64,000 nucleotides of DNA from Ignavibacteria bacterium (GTDB lineage Bacteria > Bacteroidota > Ignavibacteria > Kapaibacteriales > UBA2268), in contig JAERMQ010000015.1 of the NCBI GenBank assembly GCA_016844745.1, positions 1-64,000 of the forward strand. The letters run 5' to 3'. A program made the translations under genes and the position numbers. Positions 20,697 through 30,435 of this stretch are shown piece by piece (position 1 is the first letter of the stretch; each line of letters begins with the position of its first letter). The notes beneath the pieces were generated by a model. The model worked only from the letters and a program-made list of their open reading frames with translations. It ran no database searches and was not told where the DNA came from.

Positions 20697-22075
20697 AGAA
20701 TATATTCATTATAAATTTTATTTACAGGGTTTTCATCGAGACCTGATGGGACTATTAAATCGGATGCAGAGCAATAAATAGGAATCCGGGTCTTGAATAT
20801 TTTGCTTATATCTTCAGAAGAATTAAGGATAGGTCTTGTATCGGGCGGTATTCTATTCAGGCATTCCCTGAAATTAGCGAAAAGCCATATTACAATGCCA
20901 AGTTTTTTTAAATTTATTATGTTTTTGGGATTTAAAACAGCGCCGCCGCCACAAGAGATGACTGCCCCGGTCGTGCATAGCAATGAATTTATAATATTAG
21001 TTTCAAGTTCACGAAAATATGCCTCACCCTTATTTTGAAAAATATCCAAAACAGGACAACCTTCGGACTGCTCGATTAATTCATCAGTATCAATGAACCT
21101 ATAATCCAGCATTGATGAGAGTTCTCTTCCTGTCCAGGTCTTGCCTGCGCCCATAAATCCGATTAATACAATATTATCATTTCTTTCACAGATAGAGTGA
21201 TTTGTAGTACTTTTAAAGTCTGTCATTCCTGCGAATGTTGGAATCTCCTTCTGTAACAGTTTTGGGGATTCCTGCATTCGCAGGAATGACATATTACTAT
21301 CATAATCTACAAACTCTTTCATAAAAGATGAATCGGCTTTTATACCTGTCATAAGTTCAAACGCAGGTATAGCCTGTTCTTTCAGCCAATCGAGACCTGA
21401 AAAATAAAGGAATTTTCTCGTTCTTTCGTTTAACAAATCCGTAGGAATGACATAACAAGCCTCGATAAATATTTTTCCTTCTTTTATTTTGAAAGAATTA
21501 TCAATATCGATGCAATAAGGCAGGGTAGAAATAACAGCATCGAAATCGTTGATTTTACTTTGCGCTTCTTCGATTGAAACAAAATTTACATTGAACTTAT
21601 TAGCCAATATTTCTGCTCTCTCATTGGTTCGATTGGTAATTGTAACGTTGCAATGGAGCATCTTTAAAGCATAAGCGGCTGCCTTTGCTGCGTTACCGGC
21701 TCCAATAACCAGGCATTTCAATCCATTGATATGGGGCGATAGTAAAGTCATTGAATTAGTAATAGCAAGATAGTCGGTGTTGAATCCTGAATATTGGTTA
21801 TCATCAAGAACAACAGTATTTACCGCACCTATTTCTTTCGAATGGATATCGATATTATCAATAAAATTTATGATGTCGCTTTTGAAAGGCGCTGTGATAT
21901 TCATTCCATTCAAACTGATTTCTTTTGCTAATTCAATTGCTTGCTCTGCAGAATCAACGGCTAATCGCGTGTAAACCGCATCAATACCGGCATTTTGATA
22001 TGCATCTGAAAAAAGTTGTGGACTTTTGCTATGTAGAATTGGATTGCCACAAACGGCGAATAATTTTTTTTTCAT
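20672..22075 (-). CDS. aroE-aroK: Bifunctional shikimate dehydrogenase::shikimate kinase fusion
   Basis: AroE half: GNPILHSKSPQLFSDAY, NMNITAPFK-like, GAGNAAKAAAYAL. AroK half: IVLIGFMGAGKTWTGRELSSMLDYRFIDTDELIEQ, CGGGAVL. Confidence 0.93.
   Translation of the reverse strand: MKKKLFAVCGNPILHSKSPQLFSDAYQNAGIDAVYTRLAVDSAEQAIELAKEISLNGMNITAPFKSDIINFIDNIDIHSKEIGAVNTVVLDDNQYSGFNTDYLAITNSMTLLSPHINGLKCLVIGAGNAAKAAAYALKMLHCNVTITNRTNERAEILANKFNVNFVSIEEAQSKINDFDAVISTLPYCIDIDNSFKIKEGKIFIEACYVIPTDLLNERTRKFLYFSGLDWLKEQAIPAFELMTGIKADSSFMKEFVDYDSNMSFLRMQESPKLLQKEIPTFAGMTDFKSTTNHSICERNDNIVLIGFMGAGKTWTGRELSSMLDYRFIDTDELIEQSEGCPVLDIFQNKGEAYFRELETNIINSLLCTTGAVISCGGGAVLNPKNIINLKKLGIVIWLFANFRECLNRIPPDTRPILNSSEDISKIFKTRIPIYCSASDLIVPSGLDENPVNKIYNEYILWRKLSAQ
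21222..21290. repeat. Palindromic element GTCATTCCTGCGAATG...CATTCGCAGGAATGAC (family F2) inserted in frame within aroE-aroK
   Basis: Perfect 16-bp terminal inverted repeats; encodes SFLRMQESPKLLQKEIPTFAGMTD between the two enzyme domains. Confidence 0.93.
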
Positions 22076-22095
22076 AGATTATTTTGATAATTCAA

Positions 22096-22761
22096 TCAGA
22101 AATTGGCAATTATCGTTTTCATAGTTTCGAAATCCAATTGTCCGGGAGCCGTTTCCAATCCTTCCTGCAATGAACAATATGTAAAAGGCGCTCCCAATGC
22201 TAAATTTGATAGTCTCGTCATTTTTCCTTCTTCCCCCATTCCAATTGCAATCAATGGTTTATTATGATGATTTAGTAATTTGTTATTATATAAGGACAAC
22301 AGCCTCCTGCAATCTTTTGAATCTTTGACCATACATGCAATCTTTAAAATATCGAACTGCAAATCCATTGATGATTCAATCAGAGAATCGAGAAATTCTT
22401 CTGTTGGAGTATTCGAAAAATTATGATAAGAGAGAATGATTTTAACTTTTTTAATATTAGATTTAGAAATTAATTTTTTCCTGAATGTCGCATCAAGACT
22501 TAAATCTATATCAATAAAATTTGTACCGGCATTGATTGACATCTTAAGAATATCATAAATTTCTTTTGATGAAAGTAAGGAATTTCTACAGGATGAAATT
22601 GAAATCCCGGTATTTTTAAACAAACTCTTTAAAAATTTAATTGATAGGAATGTGTTGTCCAATCTATATTCAATAAAGTAATGCTTGCCGGAGGCTATTC
22701 TGCAGGCTTCAAGATTAGTTGCATCAACACTTATGCAAATCTTTTCATCGCCAATATTCAT
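22096..22761 (-). CDS. aroD: Type I 3-dehydroquinate dehydratase
   Basis: ICISVDATNLEACRIA, YIEYRLDN-like (HYFIEYRLDN), ILSYHNFSNTPT, KIACMVKDSKDC, GAPFTYCSL. The track ORF begins at 22884; the start is more likely MNIGDEK at 22761. Confidence 0.8.
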   Translation of the reverse strand: MNIGDEKICISVDATNLEACRIASGKHYFIEYRLDNTFLSIKFLKSLFKNTGISISSCRNSLLSSKEIYDILKMSINAGTNFIDIDLSLDATFRKKLISKSNIKKVKIILSYHNFSNTPTEEFLDSLIESSMDLQFDILKIACMVKDSKDCRRLLSLYNNKLLNHHNKPLIAIGMGEEGKMTRLSNLALGAPFTYCSLQEGLETAPGQLDFETMKTIIANF

Positions 22762-22867
22762 AAAACAGGTAACGATATTAATTAATTCAAAAAATAAAAT
22801 TAAATAAAAAAACCTTATGTAACAATAATTATAAAGAATGTAGGGATTTAGAGTTCGAAAACAGAGT

Positions 22868-24043
22868 CTAAATAAAGAGGACATAAATAAGGTATGCCGT
22901 CAATGAATAACGGAACAAATCCTTTGCATGAGAAGATTTAGCCATAGCGTAATCGATAAAATATGCTATTCCGATGGTCGATAATTCGATTAATATTACA
23001 TAACCAAATGCTGATGGAAGGCTGAGCGCCTTTTGATAGAATGAAGCAAATCCGGGGAATACAGGTGTACCATAAAGAATTAATAAATGGATTATATAAA
23101 TATAAATGGCTTTCTTTCCGAAAAAAGAATAATATTTTGAAAGATTTTTTGTTTTTTCATAAAGGTAAGCTATTAGCGGCATTCCAATGAATACACAACC
23201 CGAACGAATGAATACTAATCCTAAATCCACGCTTAACAAATTATATTTATAAAGATAAGTGAACTCTTGAAATAATAAAGCTAACGGTATTCCGATTGCA
23301 AAAAATGCTACCCCTATAACCAAGCTATTCTTCTTTAGAAATTCAATTCTTTTGTGTATGGGAACATTTTTAAGGTATGCACCAAAAGCAGCTCCGAAAA
23401 AAAGATAGGCTGTATATGGAAAGATTGAAAATATTGTTCCCTTTTGGTACGAAAAATAAGCGGCTATATACTCTGGTAAAAAAGTATGAAAATTAAATGC
23501 ATGAACAACAGGAGTAAGAAAAGTAATTGCCAAAGCTATAATTAGCGACCATTTGAACAGGGATTTATCATTTCTTGTAAAGATAAATAATACAAGAAGG
23601 AAAATTAAAGATACACCAATCAACTGGAGAATATTTACCTGGAAAAAACCCAACCAGTATTGTTTTTCGAGGAATATCAGATCGTAAATCCGTTTTACGG
23701 GAAAAACTACAAAGTAACCGATAAAAATTAATATTAATGCCATTTTTAAACGGCGGTGAGAAGTTTTAGGACTAATCCTACCGGAAGAATCCCTTTTATT
23801 AGCAAAAACATTGACTGCTCCCGAGACAATCAAAAATACCGGCGCTGTTATACCTCTGATAAAGTCCCAAACATTCCAGGGAAAAACATTGGTATTAATG
23901 ATATTGGGGCTGGTAAGTTCAAAAAGAGTATGACCCTGAATCATCATAACCATTGCAACCAAACGTACCAAATCAAGCACCGGCAGCCGCTGGGAGATGT
24001 CATCGGGAATAAATTCCTTTTCGTCGAACCAATGAAAACGCAT
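22868..24043 (-). CDS. Membrane acyltransferase-family protein (DUF1624/heparan-alpha-glucosaminide acetyltransferase-like)
   Basis: LPVLDLVRLVAMVMMIQGHTLFEL, WDFIRGITAPVFLIVSGAVN, about 10 TM segments. Confidence 0.7.
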   Translation of the reverse strand: MRFHWFDEKEFIPDDISQRLPVLDLVRLVAMVMMIQGHTLFELTSPNIINTNVFPWNVWDFIRGITAPVFLIVSGAVNVFANKRDSSGRISPKTSHRRLKMALILIFIGYFVVFPVKRIYDLIFLEKQYWLGFFQVNILQLIGVSLIFLLVLFIFTRNDKSLFKWSLIIALAITFLTPVVHAFNFHTFLPEYIAAYFSYQKGTIFSIFPYTAYLFFGAAFGAYLKNVPIHKRIEFLKKNSLVIGVAFFAIGIPLALLFQEFTYLYKYNLLSVDLGLVFIRSGCVFIGMPLIAYLYEKTKNLSKYYSFFGKKAIYIYIIHLLILYGTPVFPGFASFYQKALSLPSAFGYVILIELSTIGIAYFIDYAMAKSSHAKDLFRYSLTAYLIYVLFI

Positions 24044-24146
24044 CTATATCAAAAATAAATGTCAAATACAAACATGCAATTTAACACTTTTTTAAATATT
24101 TTTTCATAAAACTTATTTTACACTAAATAATTTAAAGGATTTGCTA

Positions 24147-24505
24147 AGAGCCTGTAGAAAAACAATTATTTAGAAGAATGTCATTCTGAACGCAAAAATA
24201 CTGGGCATAATAAAAATAAATAATGACAAATTCAAGAGAAATCCCCCCTACCCCCCTTTTTCAAAGGGGGATTTATTTCTTCTTCTACTTCTACTTCAAT
24301 GTTCTACTTCTATAACCGGGGTAGGGGGGATTTCTTGAATTGTTAATTATGAGATAATTTATTAAACCGTAAGTAGTAATAAAATAGTGATTATATAATT
24401 CTGTCATTTGTAACTTGTTTCAGAATCCATAAACCGCACTGGGATTGGATTCTGAATAAAGTTCAGAATGACATTCCTGCACAATTTATTATTTTTCAGG
24501 GTCTC
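24147..24505. repeat. Nested palindromic composite (F3/F4 arms enclosing an F5 palindrome)
   Basis: F3-like arm 24147-24161 and 24491-24505; F4 arm AGAATGTCATTCTGAACG at about 24174 and GTTCAGAATGACATTC at 24461-24476; F5 palindrome at 24231-24340. Confidence 0.75.
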
Positions 24506-24587
24506 AATAAAAATAGGTCAATCAGTAAAAAAAAACTCTGCAAAAGCAGAGTTTATAATTTTTCGATTAAATGAATAGATGAAACGA

Positions 24588-24854
24588 TTAACCCATCTTT
24601 TTTCTTAATTCCATCATAAATCTTTTTAATTGTTCTCTCGCTTGTTGCTCAGTTAATCTGCCGGCTCTGACGGCATTTTTCAACTCTTGCTGTTTAGCAC
24701 GAACCAATGCAACATATTCCTTGTTTGACATTTTTCTGTCTTTGGCATCCCTTGTCGGGGTTGGTCTTTTAGCATCGCGCGTTGGTTGGGAATATAAAAC
24801 TGTACTAAAAAGAATTCCTAAAGCGAAAATGGCTGTGATGATTTTTGTTTTCAT
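24588..24854 (-). CDS. Small exported hypothetical protein
   Basis: Signal peptide (MKTKIITAIFALGILFSTVLYS) followed by a charged helical region with a tandem PTRDAKRPTPTRDAK motif. Confidence 0.6.
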   Translation of the reverse strand: MKTKIITAIFALGILFSTVLYSQPTRDAKRPTPTRDAKDRKMSNKEYVALVRAKQQELKNAVRAGRLTEQQAREQLKRFMMELRKKMG

Positions 24855-25010
24855 AAAACTCCTTATAAAGTATTAAACAAACTAATTATTTACAATAATA
24901 TTTACAAAATAATAAATAATTTTATAAAAAACAAATATTTTTTTTTATCATTAAAAGTTTCGGATTAATTTAATAATTCTTTAATTTGTAAGTTTATTCA
25001 TGGATTTTTT

Positions 25011-26708
25011 TTGATAAATATGATTAAAACCTTTTTTGATAGATTAGTTTTAAATCTTTTAATAATTTCAATTTGCTTCTTTTTATTAAATGCTGAATTA
25101 ATTTCTCGTCCCAAAAAGAATAGTTCAACCTCAAAGAGAAAAATTATAAAGCAAATAAAACCTAATAAAAAATCCAGGCAATCGAATTACGATATTCCAA
25201 TTGACAGAATCCGGCTTGAAGAAACACTGGAATCGACATTTTCAGGTACCCAACTATCCAAAACACGCTATGGGATTGTTATTTACTCATTAGACAGTAA
25301 TAGATTTTACTTCGATAAAAATTCTTCATTATTGCTTACTCCAGCCTCTACTACAAAGCTGTTTACCTCATTTGCTGCGTTAAACGGAGTCGGATTCAAT
25401 TACCTGATTCCTACATCGGTTTATACCGATGGCAGCATAGAAAATGATGGAACGCTTAATGGCAATGTTTATATTGCCGGACAGGGTGATGCATTGCTTT
25501 CTGCGAAAGATATTGATTGGATAGCAGGTGAAATTTCACGCCAAAAAGTGAAAAAAATTAACGGCTCTATATTTGCAGATGGTTCTTTCTTCGATAGAAT
25601 TACCGACCGTAAGGCATATAGCGGAGATAGAGACGTTGTTCAACCGCTCCCTCCTGTTACGGCTTTGAGCATAAATAATAATGTGTTTACAGTGAGAGTA
25701 GTTGCAGGAGCGACACCCGGTGAACCTGTCAGTGTCCATTTCGAGCCTGAATCGGAATCTTTTATTAAAAACATAACAGCAACTGTTCGTGGCAGCAAAA
25801 AGCTTACTCCCGATAAACCTGCAATTAAAAATCGCAGAAATAATAAAAAAAACCGGAAGTTCAGTAGAACTGCCATTACTAAAGAGATGAATATGTATGG
25901 CGGGCCGGTTCGTTATTTAGCTGCCCGTACAGGTGCTTCTTCGAGAAGTAACATCAGAATATCAATCAACAATTCTCAAAACGGTAAACAAATTATTTCA
26001 ATTAGCGGTTCGCTTCGGGCAAATCAATCCGTTACGTATAAATATCATATTAAAGACCCGGAATTAACCTGTGCAGGTACATTGAAAAGCAGATTACAGG
26101 CAAATGGAATCCATATTTCAGGCGGTATCGGGAAAAAATCATTTACGGATTTCAATTTCAAAAAGAAAGTATTGACAGTATTCCGCAGACCTTTAATTGA
26201 TTTGCTTTATCCGGTTAATAAATACAGCGATAATTATACGGCAGAGCATGTATTCAAGATGTTAGGCGGAATAACCGGCAATCACGAGGATTGTGCCACG
26301 GCAGCATCAGAATTTATTTTCCAAAGTCTCGAAAAAGTCGGCTTCGATTGCGATGGATGCAGGATAAATGACGGCTCCGGGCTTTCCCGAAGGAATAAAG
26401 TGACAGCTATGTCTATTGTTGAGATATTGGCATTTCTTTACCATCAACCCTACTTCGCAAAGTTTGATTCTACCTTATCGATTGCGGGAATTGACGGCAC
26501 CCTGCACAAAAGAATGATTGGTACCAAAGCGCAGGGTAATTTTCATGGCAAAACGGGGACTCATGCAAACGTCAGCGCACTTGCCGGTTATGTCAGGACT
26601 TTATCCGGCGAAAGATTGGCGGTAGCAATGATTTTCAATGGGGGGTCTGTGCATAATTATAAAATAGTTGAGAATAGTGTTGCAATTATTTTGGCGAATT
26701 TAAAATGA
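25011..26708 (+). CDS. dacB: D-alanyl-D-alanine carboxypeptidase/endopeptidase (PBP4 family)
   Basis: TPASTTKLFTSFAAL (SxxK), KYSDNYTAEHVFKMLG (SxN), GKTGTHANVSALAGYV (KTG). Confidence 0.92.
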   Translation: MINMIKTFFDRLVLNLLIISICFFLLNAELISRPKKNSSTSKRKIIKQIKPNKKSRQSNYDIPIDRIRLEETLESTFSGTQLSKTRYGIVIYSLDSNRFYFDKNSSLLLTPASTTKLFTSFAALNGVGFNYLIPTSVYTDGSIENDGTLNGNVYIAGQGDALLSAKDIDWIAGEISRQKVKKINGSIFADGSFFDRITDRKAYSGDRDVVQPLPPVTALSINNNVFTVRVVAGATPGEPVSVHFEPESESFIKNITATVRGSKKLTPDKPAIKNRRNNKKNRKFSRTAITKEMNMYGGPVRYLAARTGASSRSNIRISINNSQNGKQIISISGSLRANQSVTYKYHIKDPELTCAGTLKSRLQANGIHISGGIGKKSFTDFNFKKKVLTVFRRPLIDLLYPVNKYSDNYTAEHVFKMLGGITGNHEDCATAASEFIFQSLEKVGFDCDGCRINDGSGLSRRNKVTAMSIVEILAFLYHQPYFAKFDSTLSIAGIDGTLHKRMIGTKAQGNFHGKTGTHANVSALAGYVRTLSGERLAVAMIFNGGSVHNYKIVENSVAIILANLK

Positions 26709-26721
26709 AAGGAACTTTAAT

Positions 26722-26975
26722 GTCATACCTGTGAATAAGGCTTTGTGAAAAATCAAAAATTGATGATAGCAAGAAAATCCAAGAACCCCTCCCTTACCCT
26801 CCCCGAAGGGGATGGAATGCGCAACTATCTTATTTTTCAATTCCCTCCCCTTCGGGGAGGGTAAGGGAGGGGTTCTTGGAATAATTAATAATGGCTCAAT
26901 TTTTATTTTTCACACAGGCTCGAATTCAGGAATCCAATCGCAAAGGCTGGGGATTCCTGCATTCTCAGGAATGAC
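26722..26975. repeat. Nested palindromic composite F2>F3>F5
   Basis: Outer GTCATACCTGTGAAT/ATTCTCAGGAATGAC; middle AGGCTTTGTGAAAAATC/TTTTTCACACAGGCT; inner CCAAGAACCCCTCCCTTACCCTCCCC/GGGGAGGGTAAGGGAGGGGTTCTTGG. Confidence 0.9.
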
Positions 26976-27033
26976 AGTTTTTGACAAATCATAAATAAGA
27001 AAATAAAATTACAAACAAATTAGAAAAATAGTT

Positions 27034-28641
27034 ATGAATCGCTTCAAATCCAAGATTTCAACAAAATCTCCTGCTTATAAGGAAAATTATGAAAATTCAC
27101 TCGAAATAGTCAAAGAACTTAAAGATAAGCTCGAAATAGTAAAATTAGGAGGTCCGGAAAAAGCCCGTCAGAGGCATTTGGACAGAAAAAAATTACTCCC
27201 ACGCGACCGCGTTGCCAAACTCTGCGATAAAGATACACCATTTCTCGAGTTATCAGCTTTTGCCGCTTGCGATATGTATGAAGGCGCTGCTCCTGCAGCA
27301 GGTGTAATTACGGGAATAGGCATTGTTAAAGGCAGGGAGTGCATGATTGTCGCAAATGATGCAACAGTCAAGGGCGGCACCTACTATCCGATGACAATCA
27401 AAAAGCATGTTCGCGCACAGGAAATAGCCATTAATAACCGGCTGCCCTGTATATATCTCGTTGATTCCGGTGGAGTATTCCTGCCACATCAGGCGGAGGT
27501 TTTCCCTGATAAAGAACATTTCGGAAGAATTTTTTATAACCAGGCACAGATGTCTGCGATGGCAATACCACAGGTTGCAGTAGTAATGGGTTCCTGTACG
27601 GCAGGCGGCGCTTATGTTCCTGCTATGAGTGACGAAACCGTCATGGTGCGTAATCAAGCAACCATTTTCATTGGCGGTCCGCCATTAGTTAAAGCAGCAA
27701 CCGGAATGGTCGTAACAGATGAAGAACTTGGCGGCGCAGATGTGCATTGTAAAATTTCCGGCGTTTCCGACCACTTAGCTCAAAATGATGAACATGCACT
27801 CGATATTGCACGCAACATAGTGGAGAATTTCGAGAAGAAGAATAAATTTGAATTAGCTCGCCTACAGCCCGAAGAGCCATACTACGACCCAATGGAATTA
27901 TATGGTATCCTGCCGAAAAACGTTAGGATTCCTTTTGATATTCGTGAAGTAATTGCCCGCATCGTGGATGGCAGCCGCTTCCAGGAATTCAAAGAAAATT
28001 ACGGCACAACTTTGATTACCGGATTTGCTCATATCATGGGCTATCCCGTTGGTATTCTGGGAAATAACGGTGTTCTGTTTTCCGAATCGAGTTTGAAGGG
28101 CGCTCATTTCATCGAGCTTTGCACCATCCGGAAAATTCCGTTAATCTTTTTGCAAAATATCACAGGCTTTATGGTTGGCAAGCAATATGAGCATGGGGGC
28201 ATTGCCCGCGATGGAGCTAAACTTGTTCATGCGGTTGCCAATGCCCAGGTACCGCGATTTACCGTCATGGTTGGCGCTTCGAACGGTGCCGGCAATTATG
28301 CAATGTGCGGACGCGGCTATAATCCCCGCCTGCTTTGGATTTTGCCACACGGAAGAATATCGGTGATGGGAGGCGAGCAGGCTGCCGACGTTCTCGCACA
28401 AGTGAAAATCAAGCAATTGGAAGCGGACGGAAACAAGCTGACATATGAAGAAATACAAGCTATACGTGAGCCGATTCTGAAAATGTACGAACATGAGGCA
28501 AGCCCATACTTCTCATCCTCGAGGCTTTGGGATGATGGTATTATTGACCCGTTGGATATGCGCAATGCCTTGGCTATGGGCATTTCAATGTCGCTCAATA
28601 TGCCGATTCCAGAACAGAAGTATGGTGTATTTAGGATGTAA
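27034..28641 (+). CDS. Acyl-CoA carboxylase carboxyltransferase subunit (methylcrotonyl-CoA carboxylase beta-like)
   Basis: [100 protein letters not shown]. Confidence 0.92.
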   Translation: MNRFKSKISTKSPAYKENYENSLEIVKELKDKLEIVKLGGPEKARQRHLDRKKLLPRDRVAKLCDKDTPFLELSAFAACDMYEGAAPAAGVITGIGIVKGRECMIVANDATVKGGTYYPMTIKKHVRAQEIAINNRLPCIYLVDSGGVFLPHQAEVFPDKEHFGRIFYNQAQMSAMAIPQVAVVMGSCTAGGAYVPAMSDETVMVRNQATIFIGGPPLVKAATGMVVTDEELGGADVHCKISGVSDHLAQNDEHALDIARNIVENFEKKNKFELARLQPEEPYYDPMELYGILPKNVRIPFDIREVIARIVDGSRFQEFKENYGTTLITGFAHIMGYPVGILGNNGVLFSESSLKGAHFIELCTIRKIPLIFLQNITGFMVGKQYEHGGIARDGAKLVHAVANAQVPRFTVMVGASNGAGNYAMCGRGYNPRLLWILPHGRISVMGGEQAADVLAQVKIKQLEADGNKLTYEEIQAIREPILKMYEHEASPYFSSSRLWDDGIIDPLDMRNALAMGISMSLNMPIPEQKYGVFRM

Positions 28642-28649
28642 AGGATGAA

Positions 28650-28708
28650 AATTAAGAACCCCACCCTAACCCTCCCCTTCGGGGAGGGTTAGGGTGGGGT
28701 TCTTAATT
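28650..28708. terminator. Perfect 28-bp stem / 3-nt loop hairpin with G-quadruplex-capable arm (F5 family)
   Basis: AATTAAGAACCCCACCCTAACCCTCCCC-TTC-GGGGAGGGTTAGGGTGGGGTTCTTAATT, 9 nt past the preceding stop codon. Confidence 0.85.
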
Positions 28709-28888
28709 TAATTAAAGTGGAAGAATTGTTAATTATGCACAACGTTTTTAAAATATATACATAGATGGGATTTGGAGTTCGTATTGGTTAAAACAAATTC
28801 ATTAATAGTTTTGGTAATATAACTAAAGGGTGTTTTAACTTAATAATTCCCGGAAATATTATTTTTATACAAACCAAAATGTATTGAT

Positions 28889-29782
28889 ATGGCACAAAAT
28901 CACAATCATACTAACGAACAAATAAATTATAACAAAGCATTTGCTTTTGGTATCACTTTAAATGTAATTTATGTTGTTATCGAATGTGTGTTTGGATTGC
29001 TCATAAATTCGATGGCTCTTCTTGCCGACGCCGGACATAATTTAAGCGATGTTTTGGGATTATTACTTGCATGGGGAGCATCTTACCTTGCAAGAACTTC
29101 TATTACAACTAAAAGAACTTACGGACTTAGAAAATCAACAATTCTTGCTGCATTTTTCAATGCCATTATTTTATTGATAGCAGTAGGAGCCATCTCAATT
29201 GAAGCTGTCAGGAAAATAATTTACCCCGAACCGATTCAAGGGACTACAATGATGATTGTTGCCGGTATTGGTGTTGTAATAAATACTCTGACTGCACTAC
29301 TCTTCTTCAAAGGTAAAGAGAACGATATTAATATAAAAGGCGCATTCCTGCACATGGCTGCCGATGCAGGTATTTCGATTGGTGTTGTTTGTACAGGACT
29401 TTTGATAACTTTGACAAACTGGCTGTGGCTTGACCCTGCAATAAGCCTGATAATCGTTCTTGTAATAACAACGGGTACATGGGGACTTTTGAAAGAATCC
29501 TTTATGCTTTCGATGGATGCAGCGCCCTATAAGGTCAATGTTAATCATGTAAGGGAATATTTGAAATCATTGCCATTCGTTAAAGATATACATGATTTGC
29601 ACATTTGGGGAATGAGCACAACTGAAACAGCGCTTACCGCACATTTGGTTGTAGAAAAATTCCCAACGGATAATCAATTGGTTGAAACAATAAATACTAA
29701 GTTAGAACGTGACTTCGGTATTGAGCATCCAACAATCCAGTTTGAGTTAAATTCCGAATCGGATAGTTGCTGCAAGTGCTGA
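28889..29782 (+). CDS. Cation diffusion facilitator (CzcD/ZitB-like) transporter
   Basis: NSMALLADAGHNLSDVLGLLLAWGA, HMAADAGIS; C-terminal VKDIHDLHIWGMSTTETALTAHLVV. Confidence 0.93.
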   Translation: MAQNHNHTNEQINYNKAFAFGITLNVIYVVIECVFGLLINSMALLADAGHNLSDVLGLLLAWGASYLARTSITTKRTYGLRKSTILAAFFNAIILLIAVGAISIEAVRKIIYPEPIQGTTMMIVAGIGVVINTLTALLFFKGKENDINIKGAFLHMAADAGISIGVVCTGLLITLTNWLWLDPAISLIIVLVITTGTWGLLKESFMLSMDAAPYKVNVNHVREYLKSLPFVKDIHDLHIWGMSTTETALTAHLVVEKFPTDNQLVETINTKLERDFGIEHPTIQFELNSESDSCCKC

Positions 29783-29820
29783 TTGTGTATTATGAAAGTA
29801 ATCTATTAAATATAGATTCC

Positions 29821-29938
29821 ACTATAAAAAGTATTTTTAGTGAAAATTACAATCCAAAATCGGAATTTTGGAATGAGATATATCAGGGACTTACTAATTC
29901 CAAAGTTGCACTTTGGAATTCAATTTTTGGTTTTTAGA
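29821..29938. repeat. ~117-bp repeat, copy A (inverted relative to 37136-37252)
   Basis: ACTATAAAAAGTATTTTTAGTG...GGAATTTTGGAATGAGATATATCAGGGACTTACTAATTCCAAAGTTGCACTTTGGAATTCAATTTTTGG. By-eye alignment with the reverse complement of copy B shows about 10 differences and one indel. Confidence 0.92.
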
Positions 29939-29977
29939 TAGGATTCCTGTTTTTAAAGTTTTTTAGTATTTTTGTAG

Positions 29978-30388
29978 TTGATGAAAAATAAAATAAAAAT
30001 ATTATTTATTCTTTTGGTTTACATGCTGAATTTTATTCATGATGTTCAATTGCATGAACATCATGAGGAAGCATTATCCGGCTTGGTTAATCATCGTGCA
30101 ATCGAGCATCTTCATGATATTTTTACCGGATGCCATCACTCGGAAAGCGAAAATCAGGAACTACCATTCAAGCATTGTCATCTTCAACAAGCTCATTTTA
30201 ATCTTCAATTAAAAAATTCTCCTACATCATCACTTATTTCCGATATATCTCAAACCTTTGAAACTATTTATTGCTATCAACCACTTGAAAATTATTTAAA
30301 AGAATACATTCCCAAAAATGAAGGTAATAATTATCATCCTTTTATTGGTTTATCACTTTTCTTAAGAGCGCCACCTAAAATATCCTAA
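29978..30388 (+). CDS. Small exported His-rich protein, possibly metal-binding
   Basis: Signal peptide then many His (HDVQLHEHHEEAL, HRAIEHLHDIFTGCHHSE, HCHLQQAH); directly upstream of cusB-like gene. Confidence 0.65.
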   Translation: MMKNKIKILFILLVYMLNFIHDVQLHEHHEEALSGLVNHRAIEHLHDIFTGCHHSESENQELPFKHCHLQQAHFNLQLKNSPTSSLISDISQTFETIYCYQPLENYLKEYIPKNEGNNYHPFIGLSLFLRAPPKIS

Positions 30389-30435
30389 TTTTCATTTTTC
30401 ATTCAAAATTTTTTTATTAACAAATTAGGATAATT

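Noticed and set aside
26812-26994. ORF MECATILFFNSLPFGEGKGGVLG...GIPAFSGMTVFDKS
   Set aside because: It is translation of the F5/F3/F2 nested palindromes, not a gene.
27168-28664. Multiple minus-strand ORFs opposite the carboxyltransferase gene
   Set aside because: Antisense to a strongly conserved enzyme, no recognisable domains; treated as chance ORFs. The same applies to most other short antisense ORFs in the track.
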